Of a DNA stretch of 64,000 bases, positions 57,377 to 64,000 are shown in pieces. The notes under the pieces are model-generated. The model worked only from the letters and a program-made list of their open reading frames with translations, did no database searches and had not been told where the DNA came from. Source of the DNA: Streptomyces sp. NBC_01549 (GTDB lineage: Bacteria > Actinomycetota > Actinomycetes > Streptomycetales > Streptomycetaceae); NCBI RefSeq assembly GCF_026339955.1, contig NZ_JAPEPW010000002.1, forward strand, positions 558,001 through 622,000. The letters run 5' to 3'. The first letter of the stretch is position 1; the number at the start of each line of letters is the position of its first letter. A program made the position numbers and the translations under genes.

Positions 57377-58105
57377 TCAGCTGTCGGTCCACTCCGGCTT
57401 CCTGCGTTCCGCGAAGGCGCGGGCGCCCTCCGCCGCGTCCTTGCTGCGGAACACCGACATGACCTCGTCCGATTCGGCCCAGCGACGTTCCCGTATCAGC
57501 TTCTTGGTCATGGCGACGCCCAGCGGACCGTTGGCGGCGATCCGCCCGGCCAGGGCGAGCGCCTCCTCCCGCACCCGGTCGGCGGGGACGGCGCGGTTCA
57601 CCAGGCCGGCCCGCTCGGCCTGCGTGGCCGTGACCGGATCGCCGGTCAGGCCCATTTCCAGGGCGACCGCCAGCGGCACCCGGTCGGCGAGCGTCGTGCC
57701 GCCCGCGGCCGCGAACAGGCCCCGCTTGACCTCGGCGATCCCGAGCGTGGCGTCCTCGGCCGCGACGACGAGGTCGCAGGCCAGCACCATTTCGAAGCCG
57801 CCGCCGAGCGCGGAGCCGTTCAGCGCCGCGATCACGGGGGTGCCGATGCCGTCACGGAAGAACCACACCAGGCCGTCGAACTTGCCGCCGCCCTTCGCGA
57901 ACGCCTTGAGGTCCATGCCCGCGCAGAACACCGTGTCGGCGCCGGTCAGGACGATCACCCGGACCGCCGGGTCGGCGTCCGCCTCCCTCAGGATGTCCGA
58001 CAGGTCGTCGATCAGCTCCGGATTCAACGCGTTACGGGCCTCGGGCCGGTTCAGGGTCGCGACGAGGACGTTGCCGATCCCTTCGGTCAGGACCAGGTCG
58101 CTCAT
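57377..58105 (-). CDS. Enoyl-CoA hydratase
   Basis: A 242-residue crotonase with complete catalytic features: VATLNRPEARNALNPELIDDL, VLTGADTVFCAGMDLKAF, LNGSALGGGFEMVLACDLVVA, and both acids in GIAEVKRGLFAAAGGT and VALEMGLTG. It should hydrate a 2-enoyl-CoA. ATG 58103-58105 overlaps the stop of the upstream amidohydrolase gene by 4 bp (ATGA), so it is the last gene of the minus-strand transport/catabolic operon. Confidence 0.93.
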   Translation of the reverse strand: MSDLVLTEGIGNVLVATLNRPEARNALNPELIDDLSDILREADADPAVRVIVLTGADTVFCAGMDLKAFAKGGGKFDGLVWFFRDGIGTPVIAALNGSALGGGFEMVLACDLVVAAEDATLGIAEVKRGLFAAAGGTTLADRVPLAVALEMGLTGDPVTATQAERAGLVNRAVPADRVREEALALAGRIAANGPLGVAMTKKLIRERRWAESDEVMSVFRSKDAAEGARAFAERRKPEWTDS

Positions 58106-59397
58106 CGGGCGTCACCCGTCGCCGCGCGCGCCCGGGAACGGTACGCTTCCAGCTTCTCGGCGGGCTCGATCAGGCGGTGGCTGCGCGACTGGATGGACAC
58201 GTCGTGGCCTTCGGCCCGCTTGCGCAGCGCTCCCACCGTGGCCTGCTCGCGCGGGACATGGGCGAAGGGATCGAAGGAGTACCAGCGCATGGCGTTCTCG
58301 TGGGTCATCTTGTCGATGTCGGAGTCGGACACGTCGAAGCGCTCCATCACGCCCATGAGTTCCTCGGGCGCCTCCGGCCACATCGAGTCGCTGTGCGGGT
58401 AGTCGCACTCCCAGGCGATGTTGTCGATGCCGATCTCGTGACGGAGTTTCACCCCCATCGGGTCACTGATGAAGCAGGTGAGGAAGTGCTCCCTGAAGAC
58501 CTCCGACGGCAGCTTCCCGCCGAAGTCCTGGAGGGTCCAGGCCGCGTGCATCTCGAAGGTGCGGTCCACGCGCTCCAGGAAGTAGGGGATCCAGCCGGTG
58601 CCGCCCTCCGACAGGGCGATCTTCAGATCGGGGAAGTCCTTGACCGGCTGGGACCACAGCAGGTCGGCGGCGGCCGAGACGATGTTCATCGGCTGCAGGG
58701 TGATCATGACGTCGGGCGGCGAGTCGACCGCCGGTATCGCCAGCTTGCCCGAGGAGCCGATGTGCACCGACAGCACGGTGGCGGTGTCGGACAGCGCACG
58801 CCAGAGCGGGTTCCAGTACGGGTCGTGGAAGCTCGGGTACCCGAGCACCGCGGGGTTCTCAGTGAACGTCAGCGAGTGACAGCCCTTGGCCGCCACCCGG
58901 CGCACCTCCGCCGCGCACAGTTCGGCGTCCCAGATGACGGGGATCGCCATCGGGATGAACCGGCCGGGATGCGCCCCGCACCATTCGTCGATGTGCCAGT
59001 CGTTGTAGGCCCGCACGAGGGCGAGCGAAAAGTCGGCGTCCTCCGTGGCGAAGAGCCTGGCCGCGAACCCCGGGAAGGACGGGAAGTTCATCTGGGCGAG
59101 GATGCCGCCCGCGTTCATGTCGGCGACGCGCTCGTTCACGTCGTAGCAACCGGGACGGATCTCGTCGAGGGCCTGCGGTTCGAGGCCGTACTCCTCCTTG
59201 GGCCGGCCGGCCACCGCGTTGAGCGCGGCGGTGCGGATCACCGTCTCCCGGAACGTCCAGGTGTCGGTGCCGTCGTCCTGGTGGACCAGCTGGGGCGCGT
59301 CGTCCTTGTACCGCTCGGAAAGGTGGTTCACGAACATGTCGGGGGGTTCGATGATGTGGTCGTCGACGCTGATGAGGATGAGATCGTCTCGATCCAT
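58102..59397 (-). CDS. Amidohydrolase-2 family protein (AMDH2)
   Basis: A 431-residue TIM-barrel hydrolase or decarboxylase. The N-terminal SVDDHIIEPPDMFVNHLSERY has the DxHxxxP signature of the ACMSD/amidohydrolase-2 family; metal and active-site blocks continue with MNFPSFPGFAARLF, CGAHPGRFIPMAIPVIWD, SVHIGSSGK, ALSEGGTGWIPYFLERVD and WECDYPHSDSMWPEAPEEL (metal Asp). Relatives are frequent in actinobacterial operons for degradation of cyclic acids and steroids; that is context knowledge, not proof of substrate. ATG 59395-59397. Confidence 0.88.
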   Translation of the reverse strand: MDRDDLILISVDDHIIEPPDMFVNHLSERYKDDAPQLVHQDDGTDTWTFRETVIRTAALNAVAGRPKEEYGLEPQALDEIRPGCYDVNERVADMNAGGILAQMNFPSFPGFAARLFATEDADFSLALVRAYNDWHIDEWCGAHPGRFIPMAIPVIWDAELCAAEVRRVAAKGCHSLTFTENPAVLGYPSFHDPYWNPLWRALSDTATVLSVHIGSSGKLAIPAVDSPPDVMITLQPMNIVSAAADLLWSQPVKDFPDLKIALSEGGTGWIPYFLERVDRTFEMHAAWTLQDFGGKLPSEVFREHFLTCFISDPMGVKLRHEIGIDNIAWECDYPHSDSMWPEAPEELMGVMERFDVSDSDIDKMTHENAMRWYSFDPFAHVPREQATVGALRKRAEGHDVSIQSRSHRLIEPAEKLEAYRSRARAATGDAR

Positions 59398-59458
59398 GAC
59401 GGGTTCCCTTCAGAAAGGGGGAGGCAGGCGGCTCGGGTGGGGGCTTGGGGGCGTACGG

Positions 59459-59776
59459 CTAGTCGGAGGCGGGCAGCGGCTTGGCCGTCTTGATGGTCAT
59501 CGGGACGCCGTCGCAGCTCAGTTCGCCGGTGCCGGAGGAGGTGCAGAGCACTTCGAGGGCCCCGTCGGCATCCACGTACCGCTTGCCGATGAGGGTGACG
59601 GCCTCGGCCACGCCGCCCGGCGCCGGCTTCGCGCCGGTCGCGGGGACCATCGGGCTGCCCCCGCAGGCGAGCTGGGCCGAGCCGCCGGCGGGGGCGCGGA
59701 CGACGACCACCCGCGTGCCGCAGACGGCGCTGGCGAGCTGGTCACCGGGGCGCAGCGTCGTTACCGGTGGGGTCAT
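59459..59776 (-). CDS. Conserved hypothetical small protein in the catabolic operon
   Basis: A 105-residue beta-rich protein: LRPGDQLASAVCGTRVVVVRAPAGGSAQLACGGSPM, then a second similar strand block GKRYVDADGALEVLCTSSGTGELSCDGVPM. The repeated V..C..G pattern (Cys pairs near SAVCGT/QLACGG and VLCTS/LSCDG) suggests two related rubredoxin-like or beta-barrel units. ATG 59774-59776 lies inside the end of the upstream membrane gene (35-bp overlap). Function unknown; it goes with the amidohydrolase and transporter genes. Confidence 0.75.
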   Translation of the reverse strand: MTPPVTTLRPGDQLASAVCGTRVVVVRAPAGGSAQLACGGSPMVPATGAKPAPGGVAEAVTLIGKRYVDADGALEVLCTSSGTGELSCDGVPMTIKTAKPLPASD

Positions 59777-60125
59777 GGTGGATGTCCCTTTCGAGCAGGC
59801 GATCGGCGAGCAGGTTGATGTCGTAGGACTGGCGGGCCATCCAGAACCGCAGGAAGCCGGTCAGCGAGTACCGCAGGAAGAGCGCGGAGCCCACCACGGC
59901 CGCGGAGATGCCTCCCAGTCCGAGCGCGAGTCCGTCGCCCTGGACGAGCGGGTCGACGGTGTTGTGGGACACCAGGTAGCCCGACACGCCGAGCACCAGG
60001 CCGCCGACCATCAACAGGACGCCGAGGCGCAGCCAGAGGGTGGCCCGGGCGGCGGCCGGGTCGGGGATCTTCAGTACCGCCAGTTCTCGGACGAAGCGGT
60101 CCGCGCGCGGCTCGGTGGTGGTCAT
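59742..60125 (-). CDS. Small membrane protein in the catabolic operon
   Basis: A 127-residue protein with two TM segments (LGVLLMVGGLVLGVSGYLVS and GISAAVVGSALFLRYSLTGFLRFW) joined by a short loop. The N-terminal ~30 residues and the C-terminus are cytosolic and charged. ATG 60123-60125 overlaps the livF stop (4 bp), so it is translationally coupled to the transporter genes. No family recognised; it may be an accessory subunit. Confidence 0.75.
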   Translation of the reverse strand: MTTTEPRADRFVRELAVLKIPDPAAARATLWLRLGVLLMVGGLVLGVSGYLVSHNTVDPLVQGDGLALGLGGISAAVVGSALFLRYSLTGFLRFWMARQSYDINLLADRLLERDIHHDPTGNDAAPR

Positions 60126-60829
60126 GCGGAACTCCCCAGGTAGAGGGCGGACAGTTCGGCGCGCAGCCCGCCATCGGGGTGGCCCTGCCGTTGGACCCGT
60201 CCTCGTACGAGGACGGCCGCGTGGTCGGCGATGTCGAGGACGGCGGCCGCGAACTGCTCGACCACCAGGACGGCCACGCCCTGCCGGGCGATCTCGGCGA
60301 CCTGCTCGTAGAGACGGCCGACGATCAGCGGGGCGAGTCCCATGGAGAGTTCGTCGAGCAGGAGGACGGCGGGGTCGGTGGCGAGGCCCCGGGCGAGGGC
60401 GAGCATCTGCTGCTCGCCGCCGGAGAGGGTGCCCGCTGCCTGCGAGGCGCGGCGGTGGAGGATCGGGAAGCGTTGGAAGGCGATGTCCTCGATCTCGGCT
60501 CGGCCGCGGCCGGTGAAGGTCATCATCAGGAGGTTGTCGCGGACGGACAGGTTGGGGAACACGCCGCGTCCCTCGGGGATCAGACAGACCCCGGCGCGGG
60601 CCAGGTCGCGGGGGTCGGCGCCGGTCATGTCCCGGCCGCCCAGCAGGAGACGGCCGGATTCGAGGGGGTGGACTCCGGAGGCGACGCGCAGGGTGGTGGT
60701 CTTGCCCGCGCCGTTCGGGCCCAGGAGGGCCACCACCTGCCCGGGGGCGACCTGGAGGTCGACGCCGTGCAGGACCGTGATCCGGTCGTAGGCGGCACGG
60801 ACGCCGCTCAGTTCGAGAATGGCGCTCAC
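60122..60829 (-). CDS. livF: Branched-chain-amino-acid-type ABC transporter ATPase (LivF)
   Basis: A 235-residue ATPase: Walker A GPNGAGKTT, signature LSGGEQQMLALARGLATDP, Walker B VLLLDELSMGLAPL, switch His replaced in the usual LivF manner (VLVVEQFA). GTG 60827-60829 overlaps the livG stop. With LivG and the fused permease it forms a HAAT-type importer, here probably importing an organic acid rather than an amino acid, given the catabolic neighbours. Confidence 0.95.
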   Translation of the reverse strand: MSAILELSGVRAAYDRITVLHGVDLQVAPGQVVALLGPNGAGKTTTLRVASGVHPLESGRLLLGGRDMTGADPRDLARAGVCLIPEGRGVFPNLSVRDNLLMMTFTGRGRAEIEDIAFQRFPILHRRASQAAGTLSGGEQQMLALARGLATDPAVLLLDELSMGLAPLIVGRLYEQVAEIARQGVAVLVVEQFAAAVLDIADHAAVLVRGRVQRQGHPDGGLRAELSALYLGSSA

Positions 60830-61536
60830 GCGTCCCCCAGGTAGGCCGCCAGGACGGTCTCGTCGTTCCGGATCACCTCGGGCGGCCCGGACGCGATGAC
60901 CTTGCCCAGATCGAGTACGTACACCTCGTCGCACACACCCATGACGAGGCTCATGTCGTGTTCGACGAGGACCACGGCCGTGCCGTCGTCGGTCAGCGAG
61001 CGCAGCAGCGTGGCGAACCGTTCGGTCTCCTCGCTGTCCTGTCCGGCGGCGGGTTCGTCCAGGAGGAGCACTATGGGCCGGATGACCATCGCGCGGCCGA
61101 CCTCGACCAGGCGGCCGACTCCGGTGGGCAGTGCGTCGGGCGGGCTGTCGGCGAGATGCGTCAGGCCGAGCCTGGTGAGGGTCTCGGTGACGGCGTGGTG
61201 GGCTCGGCGCCTGTCGGGGCCGAGTTCGGCCGCGACGAGGAGGTTGTCGCGGACGGTGAGGCGGCCGAAGAGCTCCAGCCGCTGGAAGGTGCGGGCCAGT
61301 CCGCGCCGGGCGCGGCCCGCGGGGCTGGTGCGGGTGACGTCGTGTCCGTCGAGGAAGACCTGTCCGGAGGAGGGCCTGCGCAGTCCGGAGGCGACGTCGA
61401 ACAGGGTGCTCTTGCCGGCTCCGTTGGGGCCGATGAGTCCGGTCACGCGGCCCGGTTCGGCGGTCAGGGCGACTCCGTCCAGAGCCCGGTTGCCGCCGAA
61501 GGCGACGGTCACTCCGCTAATCCGCAGCGAGGCCAC
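60826..61536 (-). CDS. livG: ABC transporter ATPase (LivG)
   Basis: A 236-residue ATPase: Walker A GPNGAGKSTLFDVASGL, Q-loop region LARTFQRLELFGRLTVRDNLL, Walker B IVLLLDEPAAGQDSEE and switch VLVEHDMSLVMGVCDEVYVLDLG. The signature is degenerate (LPTGVGRLVEVGRAM) where LSxGxQ is usual. ATG 61534-61536 lies inside the end of the permease gene (20-bp overlap). Confidence 0.95.
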   Translation of the reverse strand: MASLRISGVTVAFGGNRALDGVALTAEPGRVTGLIGPNGAGKSTLFDVASGLRRPSSGQVFLDGHDVTRTSPAGRARRGLARTFQRLELFGRLTVRDNLLVAAELGPDRRRAHHAVTETLTRLGLTHLADSPPDALPTGVGRLVEVGRAMVIRPIVLLLDEPAAGQDSEETERFATLLRSLTDDGTAVVLVEHDMSLVMGVCDEVYVLDLGKVIASGPPEVIRNDETVLAAYLGDA

Positions 61537-63634
61537 GGGCGAGCACCTCCCTGTCCTCGGGGCCCCGGGCGCGCCGCAGTCCCCACCACTCGACGGGAAC
61601 CTCAGGTTCGGTCGGGGCGGCGGTCTGCCGGGCCGTCGCCCAGATCCGCAGCGCCACCCCCGTGGCCACCGAACAGCCCAGGAACGTCCAGCCGTTGATC
61701 AGGTCGCCGAGGCGCAGGACCCACAGCAGGGCGAGCACGCACAGCAGGCCGGGCAGGGCGATCCGGTCCCGGCCGAGCGGCTCCCACTCGCGACGGAAGC
61801 GGACCACGATGCCGTCGGGGTTGTGGCCCAGCCCGATGCCGGCGAGGCCGGGCAGCAGGGCGACGAGGTTCTGTGCCCAGGGCGCGACGGCGACCAGCGC
61901 GTTCGTCGGGCCGATGTAGGCGGTCCCGGCGAACAGTCCGTTGCCCACCGTGCCGAGGCCGCCGACCACCGCGACGAGGAAGATCGGCAGTCCCGCCACC
62001 AGGTTGAACTGGTCGGCGGTGATGGACCGCTGCTGCATTCCGTACAGCGCCCCGCCGAGCCCGGCGATGCCCGAGGAGAGCGCGAATACCAGGACCTTGG
62101 CCCGCAGCAGGCTGCCGCCGAGGGTCGCGTAGGCGGCCTCGCTGTCGCGCAGCGCGATCAGCCGCCGCCCGAACCGGCCCCGGCGCACCGCCGCCACGAC
62201 CAGCGAGGCGAGTGCGAGGCAGACGGCCGCGAACACCAGTTGCTTCGCCGGGGTGTCCACTTCGAGGCCGAGGAGCCGGGGTCCGGCGACGTCCACCGAG
62301 CCCTGGTCGAACAGGGCGATCCGCATCCCGAACAGGTGGAAGGCCGGCAGGGTGAAGATCCACCGGTCGAGGACGACCGCGAAGGCGGCGGTCCCGAGCG
62401 CCAGGTACACCCCGGACAGCCGCAGCGCGGGGAGCGCGACGACGGCGCCGGCCACCGCGGAGACCAGGATCGCGGCGGCAAGGGCCCAGAACTCCCCGTG
62501 CGCGCCCAGGTGGGCCCATACGACGGCCCCGATCCCGGCCATGCTCAGCTGGCAGAGGGAGATCTGCCCGGCGTACCCGGCCAGGGGTACGTACGACAGG
62601 GCCACCACGCCGAGCGAGAAGATGGCGTCGTAGGTGATGAGGTCGGTCTCGCCGAGGACCGAGGCCAGCACCGCGCCGAACGCGACGACACAGACGGCGA
62701 ACACGGCCGTGCCGCGGGCCGTCGGAACCGGCACCGGGCGCAGCTTGCGGTCGCGGCCGCGCAGCCGCCGGTGCGGGAATGCCAGCAGGGCCACGAACAG
62801 CAGCAGCGCGGGGGCCGCCAGCCTGAGGCCGGGGAGGTAGGCGTTCTGCGGGAGATAGCCGGTCAGATAGCTCTCCACGCAGCCGATCACGATCGCGCCG
62901 ACGAAGGTGAGGGGCACGCTGCGCAGCCGGCCGAAGATGGCCGCGGTGTAGGCGCTGACGATCAGCAGCGAGAGCTGGGCGGCGTCGAGGGTGACGGTCG
63001 GGGCGATGAGGATGCCGCCGATCGCGGCGAGTTGGGTGCCGAGGATCCAGGCGGTCTTGTTGGCCCGTACGGGATGGGCTCCCGTCAGCCCGACCAGGGC
63101 GCGGTCGTCGACGGTCGCCCGCATCTCGGCGCCGGGGCGGGTGCGGTAGAGCAGGATCCGCAGGCCGATCGCGACCAGCACCGCGACGGCCATGGTGAGG
63201 GCCTGATGCCAGGTGACCACGGCCGAGCCGATGTGGAAGGGCTTCCGGTCGGCGAAGAACGTCGGCAGGGTCCGCGGCACGTTGGGGTCCCAGATCCACC
63301 GGGCGACGGCGATGAGTGCGCTGAGCAGGGCCACCGTCATGACCAGTCGTTCCGCCTCGCCCAGTGCCTGGACGGGTCTGAGGACGGCTTTCTCGACGAA
63401 CAGGCCGAAGGCCGGGGCGAGGACGAGCAGGACCACGGCCAGCGCCACCGGGACCGGCCAGCCCCAGCCGCCGGTGAGCTGCCAGTAGGTGAAGGCCGAC
63501 AGCATGCCCGCCGCGCCGTGCGCGAAGTTGAAGACGCCGGTCGTCGTGTAGGTGAGCACCAGACCGCTGCCGATGACCGCGTAGATCGCGGCGGTGCTCA
63601 GGCCGACGACCCCGAAGGTGAGGAACTGCTCCAT
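61517..63634 (-). CDS. Fused LivH-LivM ABC permease
   Basis: A 705-residue membrane protein. The first ~290 residues are LivH-like (FLTFGVVGLSTAAIYAVIGSGLVLTYTTTGVFNFAHGA, RPVQALGEAERLVMTVALL); the rest is LivM-like (LSYVPLAGYAGQISLCQLSMAGIGA, VALPALRLSGVYLALGTAAFAV, LIALRDSEAAYATLGGSLLRAKVLVFALSSGIAGLGGALYG). The two membrane subunits are normally separate genes; here they form one chain. ATG 63632-63634. No periplasmic substrate-binding protein gene is next to it in this window. Confidence 0.92.
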   Translation of the reverse strand: MEQFLTFGVVGLSTAAIYAVIGSGLVLTYTTTGVFNFAHGAAGMLSAFTYWQLTGGWGWPVPVALAVVLLVLAPAFGLFVEKAVLRPVQALGEAERLVMTVALLSALIAVARWIWDPNVPRTLPTFFADRKPFHIGSAVVTWHQALTMAVAVLVAIGLRILLYRTRPGAEMRATVDDRALVGLTGAHPVRANKTAWILGTQLAAIGGILIAPTVTLDAAQLSLLIVSAYTAAIFGRLRSVPLTFVGAIVIGCVESYLTGYLPQNAYLPGLRLAAPALLLFVALLAFPHRRLRGRDRKLRPVPVPTARGTAVFAVCVVAFGAVLASVLGETDLITYDAIFSLGVVALSYVPLAGYAGQISLCQLSMAGIGAVVWAHLGAHGEFWALAAAILVSAVAGAVVALPALRLSGVYLALGTAAFAVVLDRWIFTLPAFHLFGMRIALFDQGSVDVAGPRLLGLEVDTPAKQLVFAAVCLALASLVVAAVRRGRFGRRLIALRDSEAAYATLGGSLLRAKVLVFALSSGIAGLGGALYGMQQRSITADQFNLVAGLPIFLVAVVGGLGTVGNGLFAGTAYIGPTNALVAVAPWAQNLVALLPGLAGIGLGHNPDGIVVRFRREWEPLGRDRIALPGLLCVLALLWVLRLGDLINGWTFLGCSVATGVALRIWATARQTAAPTEPEVPVEWWGLRRARGPEDREVLARGLAAD

Positions 63635-63858
63635 GACGGGCCTTCACTCACACTCTCGCCGGGACCGGCGAGGGCGGACGGTCTCCACGGCCGGTCGGCC
63701 GAGAGGCGGTGGTGCCATCTGCCGCGAGGCGTACTCGGCGACCGCCCCCAGGGCGGCGAAGGGTGTGGGCTGATTCAAGGGGCCGCCTCCTCTCTACTGG
63801 TGGAAACTAGCTTCTCACTGAGGGAGAATCAACCATTCAAGCAAAGGCGGGAGAGACG
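63635..63858. promoter_or_regulatory. Divergent promoter region, transporter operon / PPOX gene
   Basis: The 224-bp gap separates the minus-strand Liv operon from the plus-strand PPOX gene. A loose dyad TTCTC-actgagg-GAGAA (about 63810-63827) is the only symmetric element seen; no GGTC-n-GACC site is present, so this promoter may have a different regulator. Confidence 0.45.
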
Positions 63859-64000
63859 ATGAGCGTCCAGCGCAGGGGAACCGCGATCGCCATGACCGAC
63901 ACCGAGCGGGACACCTTCCTGCGAACCCAGCCGCTGTGCCGGGTCGCGACCGTCGGACGGAACGGAGATCCCCATGTCAGCGCCCTGTGGTTCGTGTGGG
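63859..64000 (+). CDS. PPOX-class flavin/F420-dependent enzyme (partial)
   Basis: ATG 63859 follows GGCGGGAGAG; the frame runs off the right edge after about 47 residues (MSVQRRGTAIAMTDTERDTF, LRTQPLCRVATVGRNGDPHV, SALWFVW). The block CRVATVGRNGDPHVSALWF is the start of the pyridoxamine-5'-phosphate-oxidase-like split barrel, which includes F420-dependent reductases. It is divergent from the transporter and may belong to the same catabolic island. Confidence 0.85.
   Translation, partial: MSVQRRGTAIAMTDTERDTFLRTQPLCRVATVGRNGDPHVSALWFVW

Noticed and set aside
60896..63862. A 988-residue open frame on the plus strand over the Liv genes
   Set aside because: It is antisense to the clear permease and LivG genes, is very Gln/Gly/Arg-rich and has no domain; a GC-rich shadow frame.

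Overview
The window is high-GC, actinobacterial and almost certainly Streptomyces. Codon third positions are strongly G/C, GTG starts are frequent, and there is a short chaplin, a LAL-type LuxR regulator and a Streptomyces-type contractile injection system (CIS). No rRNA, tRNA, CRISPR array or replication origin was seen. All assignments come from reading the sequence and translations by eye; no database search was run.

Left flank (1-4824): the end of one gene, a repeat-tailed small protein, a 14-TM drug-efflux MFS gene divergent from a TetR repressor with two adjacent perfect palindromes between them, a DoxX-like gene overlapping a Bcp/PrxQ peroxiredoxin gene, and two paralogous small secreted proteins.

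CIS island (5101-34622): a giant 1832-residue cytosolic protein with an AGNAA motif and about six internal repeats of ~290 residues, a divergent LAL regulator and atypical LuxR response regulator, DUF4255/Cis16, AAA+ ATPase/Cis15, a membrane protein on the opposite strand, a DUF4157 effector, and then a compact operon. The operon encodes sheath, tube, a CxxC protein, a 52-aa protein, a 1148-aa disordered protein with about 18 'QR' motifs, a second tube-like protein, a LysM adaptor, VgrG spike, gp25, baseplate-J and tail-I proteins, and a zinc-ribbon/TM/discoidin-like membrane protein. No tail fibre, separate PAAR tip or classical tape-measure gene is visible. This fits a cytoplasmic or membrane-tethered Streptomyces CIS with two cargo candidates upstream of the structural operon.

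Middle (34764-41809): a small hypothetical gene, an SPFH/flotillin gene with an NfeD-like partner, several secreted proteins (unknown, chaplin, DUF4360, YbhB-type lipoprotein), a membrane protein, and a decayed locus where a TnpB N-terminus is fused in frame to the C-terminus of a ROK kinase.

Right half (41912-64000): an acyl-CoA catabolic island with acyl-CoA dehydrogenases, crotonases, SDRs, a CoA ligase, two family III CoA-transferases, a thiolase, two amidohydrolases and a Liv-type ABC transporter. A FadR-type GntR regulator probably controls it through GGTCTGACC-type operators in two promoters plus a TGGTTCAACCA site before its own gene. The order suggests activation and beta-oxidation-like breakdown of an imported, probably cyclic or branched, carboxylic acid; the substrate cannot be read from the sequence. 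The island shows damage: two dehydrogenases run into one frame, the CoA-ligase C-terminus is frameshifted, a crotonase seems reduced to a fossil, and a 185-bp MITE sits at a stop codon. The window ends inside a PPOX-type flavin/F420 enzyme gene.
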